This document shows, piece after piece, positions 41,950 through 47,262 of a DNA stretch of 47,262 bases. Under the pieces are notes generated by a model. The model did not search any database, was not told where the DNA came from, and saw only the letters and a program-made list of their open reading frames with translations. Source of the stretch: Chitinophagales bacterium. GTDB lineage: Bacteria > Bacteroidota > Bacteroidia > Chitinophagales > Saprospiraceae. Position numbers and translations under genes: made by a program. The stretch covers positions 1 through 47,262 of the forward strand of contig JAAFJN010000039.1 of NCBI GenBank assembly GCA_013298845.1. Reading direction: 5' to 3'. Position 1 is the first letter of the stretch. Each line of letters starts with the position of its first letter.

Positions 41950-44900
41950 TTATGGATTTTTGACCACCAACCACTTGGCACTCCCTTTACACCAAACTTG
42001 ATAAATTCCAGCACTTGGCGCAAATATCCCATCCTTCAATTGTCCATAACTGCATAATCGACCGTTGACATCATAAATGTACCAAGGTTCAGATTCTGGG
42101 AATGAACTAATCAGGCGAATCGGTTGTCGTTCGGAGGCAGGGTTTGGAGAAATGATAAAGGACTCCTTTAAAGGGGGAGCTAGCGCTGTGCTAGAACTCA
42201 TTTCAGGTGTTCTTAAATAGGTATTTGCAATATTGGTATAAATAGGGGGATTATAGTCGAAGAATATTTGAGCGCTTCCTTGAATGGAGTCTCCAGCCAT
42301 CAGGCCATTTCGACTTGATATTTGATAAAAGATATAGCCTTGCGCACCTAGGCTGTCCTGCGATTTTGGGGGTAGTTGATAGTATGGAAATGAAAATTCC
42401 ATTCGATTCTCTCCTAAATATTTAACACTGCATGGAGCCGAGGTCGCCCCCAGTCTGAACGTTTCGGGCAAAAGCAGTGGACTCATTCGGTTTTCGACAC
42501 GAAGGAAGTCAGAAGCCAGGTTCCCGGTGTTTTCAAATCTAATTCTGTAAGTCAAGTCAAGATTCCCCATCGGGCCGAGTGAAGAGGTCAAAACCTCACC
42601 GGATGGATAAGGGGTTATATCATTCGGATCATACGAACCAACCACAACCAGGACTAAAGTATCCCTATTATTGGCCATGTTGGCATCTGAATTTGGAAAG
42701 GTCTCCAAGGTTGTATAACAGAACAACGTATCTCCAATCGGCCAAAATGTATTGAGCCGGCTACTTATCCATGCATATTGAGTTTGGAGCGGGGCTGTAC
42801 CCCGAAGTGTCAGGGTTGCCATATTTGAATTATAAGTAACGTCCAGGTATAACGAGGTGTCAGCTACGGAGACAAGCTCTATTGTGATTGGGTTAGAGCA
42901 TTCAATGTTGACTTGAACACTATCTGCTTTTATTGTCCCAAGGTTCTGAATCTCAACTAAAAAGTTACTTGGAAATCCAAACCGGGCAGGTTGCAATTCA
43001 GCCAAATTAACCCCTTCTTCTATCACGGTAGCATTTGGGACAACCCGTATATCTGCCTCTTCCACAAAGGCTTGAGCCGAATCAAGCGTAAATGATGCAG
43101 GGAGTACGTTAAAATAAGGGGATGGGGACATCACATCCGAATTAAAAGTACCAATCGGGCCTACGTACGTCTCGTACTTCCCACTAGTATCCGGAAAAGA
43201 AATAAAATTACCTGGACTGATTCTCACTGTTTGAATATAGGGATAGTCGTCCCCGTCTTTCAATCCATTATTGTTAAAATCTATAAATACTTGTCCTGAC
43301 GCCTTTTGCATAATTCCGGATAATCGCCAAAAAAAACCAGATGTATCTTGACCTACCCTGGTGATTTGACCACCGATCCCGAAAGAACCATCGGGAAGTG
43401 CCGCTACGCAACGCGCATAGGAGGATGGCGAGGGTATATCTCCATCATGCTGGCTATTAGATAATATATTACCGGCAGTATCCAGTTGGACAATCCAAAT
43501 ATGTTCTTGATCATTCGCAGTCCTAAGCCCTCCAACGATTAATAACCGGTTATTGATTGTATCAAGTTCAAAATCTCGGATTACAGATATTCCATTGGGT
43601 GGAATAATTTTTTGCTGCCAGATGGTATCGCCATTTGTTCCATTAAAACAAAAAAGTATGATTTCGTTATTAACGGTGCCTTGTGTAAAAATCCGTTCGT
43701 CACTAAATCTCATCTTTGCCCGTTCGTAATAGGGAACAAAGGAATACTTGGCCCAAACTGGCGTAGTGCTACTTCTTTTTTGTCGAAAAAGGATTCCCTC
43801 ACCTCCAGCAATAAACGTTTCTGCATCTTCAACTCTATAACAGTACCGTAGATAGCTTGATCCAAAAAAGGGCGTGTTTTTTTTTGTCCCATCTGGATTC
43901 ATAAAATATAAATTTCCACTCGAGTGGTACATGACACTTCTTCCAAAATTGACGAACGGTGGGAGCGGCTTATTTGTACCGATAGAAAATTGTGTAGGTA
44001 GTTGATATGCTTTGGTGCCTTGACTGCTAATGCTTATCATTCGGTCCTTGTTTGGAAATTCCATATTATCTCTCCAAAAAATCAAAAGCGTATCCGTGTT
44101 CAATGCCGCATGATAGAAAATATTGTCTTCTTTTCTAATGCTCCAATACTTTTTTGTACTTCCAGTTAATAAATCAAGATTAAAAATCCTTAGACTATCT
44201 GAATATTCAAAGTACGGATAGATATTGTACGGATGTGACTGATGTCTTGTTACCAACAGGAGGCTAGAATCTTTAGCAGCATAAAAACCTTCCGCTTTTG
44301 TATAAACCGCACCGCAAAACGTACGTTCCCAGTTCAGCTGATGGTTGGCAGAATACCTTGAAACAACTGTGCAATAGTCAGCTTGTTTGAGTAAGGTGTA
44401 GCCATTTATATCAGTTAATACACTGAGTGTTTTTGATACTTCGTGGTGTACCCCGAATAACATTTTTTTTGAGGTTATCTGACCGCTTTCCAAATTTAAA
44501 CCATAGATGGCAGCCACAGGATTACCCCAAATCGTCTCTGCTGAGCTCATCACCAACCCTTTATTGGCAAGGATCGGCCATATTTTAGCATTTTCAAACA
44601 AAGGGGAGTACAAACTGTTTTTTATGTGTCCAAATTGCTTATACCAAAGAGGAACCATATCAGACAATCTGATTTTCATGGCCGTTAATGCCGGCTCACC
44701 ATTCAGGTCTTGAAGATGTCCAAGTAGAAGAAGGTCTCCTTGTTGGTCCATCTCCATGTCTACTGGAGAACAGTTGGTCGTGATCGTTAAATTAGTACCG
44801 GGATCAATCACTGGGTATTTTTTCATCGACACTATCTCGCCATCACTAAACTTGACCGTTATTATGCCATATCCTCCAACAGTTAGTCCACTAAATGGCA

Positions 44901-45816
44901 TCCTGGTATTGTACATGCAAAAAGCCGTATCGCCTCTGACGGTTAAATCAACAAAATAGGTCGAGAATTGCCAGTCAGCTAGCCTGGTTGTCTTGATAGT
45001 AACGCCTGTAGTGGCATCGAGACAAATAATCCAGGGATTATCATCAAAATAATTGCTCGCTCCGAAGACCAACAAACGAGTTCCATCCGGAGATAGTTCT
45101 ATTTTTTGAATATATTTCAGATATTCATTGTTGTACGGGTAAGGAAGATCGATCCGAGTACTCCAAATTCTTTCTCCCAGATTCGTACCATTTGCATAAA
45201 CAACGGTATCCTTAACCACTAAAAATAAATTCCCTTGATTATCATTCAATATCAGTTTTTCATACGTCCATCCAGGAACGTTGCCTTCATTAACGATTGC
45301 TCCATCCGACCGATCAAAGGTAAGATGCCGCTTACCGTTGCTTCCAAGCATGAAAGTACAGATCAGTTCGTTATCATCTCGATCTTGAATCGTTTTGGGT
45401 TCATAGGAGGATGGATAAGGTATCAGTTTTTTCCAACTGATTGCCCCATTTTTCATATCGGCTTTGTATAGATATTGCCCCTCTACTTCATTGCTAAAAA
45501 AATATAAAAAACCATCCTTCGAAGCGAATAAACCAGAAAACTTTGGTGTTTGTACATTTTCAAGTGGCCACTTGAATGTATTCCAGAGCATGTTTCCTGC
45601 GGTGTCTGTGGCTATGATATATTCTTCCGAAATGCGGCTGCGATAAGGTGTTGTGGCGTGGATGATCGCTACTTCGGTATCCCTTACTACGTTTAATATA
45701 TTACCTTCAAATTTTGGGTAATTAGGCGAGAAATAAGACTCTACTAGTCCGTTTTGCCCCAAAAGGGATGAAATAGAGCAAGTTATGCTTAGTAAAATGG
45801 TCAGGAATAGTTTCAT
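41950..45816 (-). CDS. Large T9SS-secreted protein with propeller, SdrD-like and DUF7619-like domains
   Basis: This is a 1288-residue product. The signal peptide is MKLFLTILLSITCSISSLLG (cleaved near QNG). Residues about 25-830 are propeller-like repeats with PQQ/WD-type strands (LDATTGVTIKTTRLADWQ, FNGTNGDTIWQQKI). At about 835 an SdrD B-like calcium unit begins (GQVFIDFNNNGLKDGDDYPY). From about 1045 to 1205 is a DUF7619-like domain (SYDPNDITPYPSGEV, YRIRFENTGN, FFDYNPPIYTN), common in Saprospiria. The last 75 residues form a type A sorting domain (FIISPNPASERQPIRL). It is probably surface-exposed; the function is unknown. The ATG lies 82 bases after a TACCTTTG box. Confidence 0.87.
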   Translation of the reverse strand: MKLFLTILLSITCSISSLLGQNGLVESYFSPNYPKFEGNILNVVRDTEVAIIHATTPYRSRISEEYIIATDTAGNMLWNTFKWPLENVQTPKFSGLFASKDGFLYFFSNEVEGQYLYKADMKNGAISWKKLIPYPSSYEPKTIQDRDDNELICTFMLGSNGKRHLTFDRSDGAIVNEGNVPGWTYEKLILNDNQGNLFLVVKDTVVYANGTNLGERIWSTRIDLPYPYNNEYLKYIQKIELSPDGTRLLVFGASNYFDDNPWIICLDATTGVTIKTTRLADWQFSTYFVDLTVRGDTAFCMYNTRMPFSGLTVGGYGIITVKFSDGEIVSMKKYPVIDPGTNLTITTNCSPVDMEMDQQGDLLLLGHLQDLNGEPALTAMKIRLSDMVPLWYKQFGHIKNSLYSPLFENAKIWPILANKGLVMSSAETIWGNPVAAIYGLNLESGQITSKKMLFGVHHEVSKTLSVLTDINGYTLLKQADYCTVVSRYSANHQLNWERTFCGAVYTKAEGFYAAKDSSLLLVTRHQSHPYNIYPYFEYSDSLRIFNLDLLTGSTKKYWSIRKEDNIFYHAALNTDTLLIFWRDNMEFPNKDRMISISSQGTKAYQLPTQFSIGTNKPLPPFVNFGRSVMYHSSGNLYFMNPDGTKKNTPFFGSSYLRYCYRVEDAETFIAGGEGILFRQKRSSTTPVWAKYSFVPYYERAKMRFSDERIFTQGTVNNEIILFCFNGTNGDTIWQQKIIPPNGISVIRDFELDTINNRLLIVGGLRTANDQEHIWIVQLDTAGNILSNSQHDGDIPSPSSYARCVAALPDGSFGIGGQITRVGQDTSGFFWRLSGIMQKASGQVFIDFNNNGLKDGDDYPYIQTVRISPGNFISFPDTSGKYETYVGPIGTFNSDVMSPSPYFNVLPASFTLDSAQAFVEEADIRVVPNATVIEEGVNLAELQPARFGFPSNFLVEIQNLGTIKADSVQVNIECSNPITIELVSVADTSLYLDVTYNSNMATLTLRGTAPLQTQYAWISSRLNTFWPIGDTLFCYTTLETFPNSDANMANNRDTLVLVVVGSYDPNDITPYPSGEVLTSSLGPMGNLDLTYRIRFENTGNLASDFLRVENRMSPLLLPETFRLGATSAPCSVKYLGENRMEFSFPYYQLPPKSQDSLGAQGYIFYQISSRNGLMAGDSIQGSAQIFFDYNPPIYTNIANTYLRTPEMSSSTALAPPLKESFIISPNPASERQPIRLISSFPESEPWYIYDVNGRLCSYGQLKDGIFAPSAGIYQVWCKGSAKWLVVKNP

Positions 45817-46316
45817 GCGAAAGAAAAAATTTATAAATTAATTAATATGTATTTGAATTTTTTTATTATAAAATAAAAAATTAGACTTAATTTACTACAA
45901 AGGTAGCTAAGTTTAACAAAATCGAGTGTATGCCCATAAAAAATTTGGTACTCCATGATTTCATGTGGGTAGATAGTTGAAGTTCAAGTGGCACAACGTA
46001 TGATCTGCCGTGTCGTGAGATTTGGTGTCCTCATAAAATTCCAACGATTTTCCATTGCATCAGTTTGTATTGGTGTCCTTTATACTATATGGCGTTATTG
46101 CCCGAAAGAGTTGATTTTAGGCTAAGGATATCATAAGATAAAATATTCAACCAGGCGCCGACACTCAAAGATTCATGTCTCCGTTGGCGGCCAATATCTA
46201 TTATTCTTAACCAATCAATTATCTCCAAACCCATGCTCTTAGTGCAAAAGCGGATAAATGAATGTGACTTGTTTTTTATTTGCCGTTTAAAAGGCATTAA
46301 CAACTACACATCATTC
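45817..46316. other. Intergenic region
   Basis: About 500 bases, AT-rich near 45830-45900. It holds the -7 box of the T9SS gene. The short open frames seen on either strand have no recognisable domain. Nothing else is supported. Confidence 0.5.
45898..45905 (-). promoter_or_regulatory. -7 promoter box TACCTTTG of the 1288-residue T9SS gene
   Basis: On the minus strand TACCTTTG matches TAnnTTTG, 82 bases before the ATG at 45816. A -33 TTTG at the usual distance is not clear. Confidence 0.45.
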
Positions 46317-47120
46317 ATGGAACATTATTACAACCAATTCAGTACTCTGGCGGTAGCTTATCTCCCCAAAGTTCTACTCGCTTTATTAACACTAATTATC
46401 GGTTTTTGGGTAGCCAACGTTATCTCTCGTTTAGCGGCTAAAGCACTTAACCGAAATAAGGTTGATGTTACAATTATCCCTTTTCTCACTTCCATCATCA
46501 GCGTATTGCTAAAAGTCATGGTATTGATTAGCGTAGCGGGTATGTTTGGGGTAGAAACGACTTCGTTTGTCGCATTAATTGGTGCAGGCGGACTTGCTGT
46601 CGGATTAGCCCTGCAAGGTAGTTTAGCCCATTTTGCAAGTGGCGTTTTATTACTGACCTTTCGTCCCTACAAAATTGGTGATCTCATTTCCGTTGCGGGT
46701 TTTACCGGCGAGGTAGAGGCCATTCAAGTTTTTAATACCGTTTTGAAAACGTTGGATAACAAACGCATTATTGTTCCTAATGGAGCAGTTACTTCAGGTC
46801 CAATTACCAATATTTCTGGTCAGGGTACCATTCGGGTAGATATGATTTTTGCCGTTGCCGGTGACGAGGATATTGATAATGTACGGGCTTCTGTACAACG
46901 TGTGGTAGATTCAAATCCCAAAATTTTGAAATCGCCCGCTGCTGATATTTTGGTGAATAGCCATGAAGTAGGTATCATGAAATTTGATGTGCGTCCCTGG
47001 TGCGATTCGGCACATTATTGGGATGTATATTCCTTTATGCAGGAAAATATCAAAAAACAGTTTGATAAAGATGGTATTCGTGCACCAAAACCTGCAATGG
47101 ATGTGGTAGTAACGAAGTAA
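46317..47120 (+). CDS. Small-conductance mechanosensitive channel (MscS family)
   Basis: A 267-residue protein, about MscS length. The start at 46317 (MEHYYNQFSTLAVAYLPKVL) precedes TM1; the frame extends 28 codons upstream but that part is not MscS-like. Three TM helices are seen. The pore helix TM3 is GAGGLAVGLALQGSLAHFAS followed by GVLLLTF. The beta domain has YKIGDLISVAGFTGEVEAIQ, TVLKTLDNKRIIVPNG and the C-terminal vestibule. It should release small solutes on hypo-osmotic shock at the inner membrane. It stands alone. Confidence 0.9.
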   Translation: MEHYYNQFSTLAVAYLPKVLLALLTLIIGFWVANVISRLAAKALNRNKVDVTIIPFLTSIISVLLKVMVLISVAGMFGVETTSFVALIGAGGLAVGLALQGSLAHFASGVLLLTFRPYKIGDLISVAGFTGEVEAIQVFNTVLKTLDNKRIIVPNGAVTSGPITNISGQGTIRVDMIFAVAGDEDIDNVRASVQRVVDSNPKILKSPAADILVNSHEVGIMKFDVRPWCDSAHYWDVYSFMQENIKKQFDKDGIRAPKPAMDVVVTK

Positions 47121-47140
47121 TTACATAGGCGATCTCACTA

Positions 47141-47262
47141 GTGTCCGGTTAAGAAAAACAAGGTCTTTGTAATGGTTTGATTTTAAAGCACTTACAAAGG
47201 ATTTTGGTTCAAACGATTTCAAATGGAATATCTTGCTCAAAAGAGAGCAAGAATGAATAAGG
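47141..47262 (+). mobile_element. Probable left end of an IS4-family (DUF4372-type) insertion sequence, cut by the window edge
   Basis: From 47141 the sequence reads GTGTCCGGTTAAG, like the ends of IS4-type elements I know from Bacteroidota. At 47253 an ATG opens a frame reading MNKG-, the usual first residues of DUF4372-type transposases. Only 10 bases of the frame are in the window, so this is weakly supported. Confidence 0.35.

Noticed and set aside
46085-46303. Minus-strand frame of 72 codons upstream of the MscS gene.
   Set aside because: No recognisable domain, no promoter or conserved context; likely chance.
1-47262. tRNA, rRNA, riboswitch or replication-origin features.
   Set aside because: None was recognisable by eye; small structured RNAs could be missed without a covariance-model search.

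Overview
The window looks like chromosomal DNA of a Bacteroidota bacterium, most likely of the Saprospiria (Haliscomenobacter/Lewinella-like). The grounds are several very large secreted proteins with type IX secretion (T9SS) sorting tails, a DUF1800/DUF1501 pair, a DUF7619-type secreted protein, DUF3667, and promoters of the Bacteroidota form TAnnTTTG. All family assignments are from reading the translations; no database search was possible.

Layout. 1-3327 (-): a giant Ig/PKD-like repeat adhesin, running off the left edge, with a frameshift where one repeat has lost about 44 bases. 3450-8400: a patchwork of small intact genes (PA2169-type four-helix bundle, FMN reductase, two fasciclin proteins) between gene remnants: an EEP-nuclease tail, a 391-bp IS66-derived element with a perfect 8-bp target duplication, an SDR/aldehyde-dehydrogenase chimera, a pterin-carbinolamine-dehydratase tail and an NDH-2 fragment. 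8604-11423 (+): a large T9SS-secreted protein.

11874-32142 (-): the centrepiece, a complete Wzx/Wzy-type exopolysaccharide (EPS) locus with its own signalling module. Operon C (32142->26776) holds an APH/nucleotidyltransferase/thymidylate-kinase-like fusion, an acyltransferase and two glycosyltransferases. Operon B (26609->24311) holds a DUF1972 glycosyltransferase and a WecA-like initiating transferase. Regulatory operon R (24253->18993) holds an NtrC-family sigma54 activator, an H-NOX heme NO sensor and a hybrid kinase (HNOBA-PAS-GAF-PAS-HisKA-HATPase-REC-HPt). Operon A (18824->11874) holds a lone receiver protein, Wza, a Wzz/Wzc-like protein, Wzx, a glycosyltransferase and Wzy. Each of EPS operons A, B and C carries the same near-palindrome TTCCA-N5-TGGAA, 65, 54 and 54 bases upstream of a TTGGCA box; the offsets differ by one helical turn. 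Operon R instead has a housekeeping-type promoter. I read this as a nitric-oxide-responsive switch that drives three EPS operons through one sigma54 activator. The locus is bracketed by near-identical 104-bp direct repeats.

32250-33235: a repeat island (long inverted repeats, 26 bp x 5 tandem array, duplicated 110-bp block). 33316-35205: a metallophosphoesterase and a DUF3667 membrane protein. 35454-40442 (-): a three-gene secretion group (T9SS PKD protein, DUF1501, DUF1800). 40500-41651: two copies of a 308-bp repeat that carries a promoter and a covarying dyad, around a small lipoprotein gene. 41950-45816 (-): a 1288-residue T9SS protein. 46317-47120 (+): an MscS channel. The right edge probably enters an IS4/DUF4372-type insertion sequence. 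No rRNA, tRNA or CRISPR array was seen.
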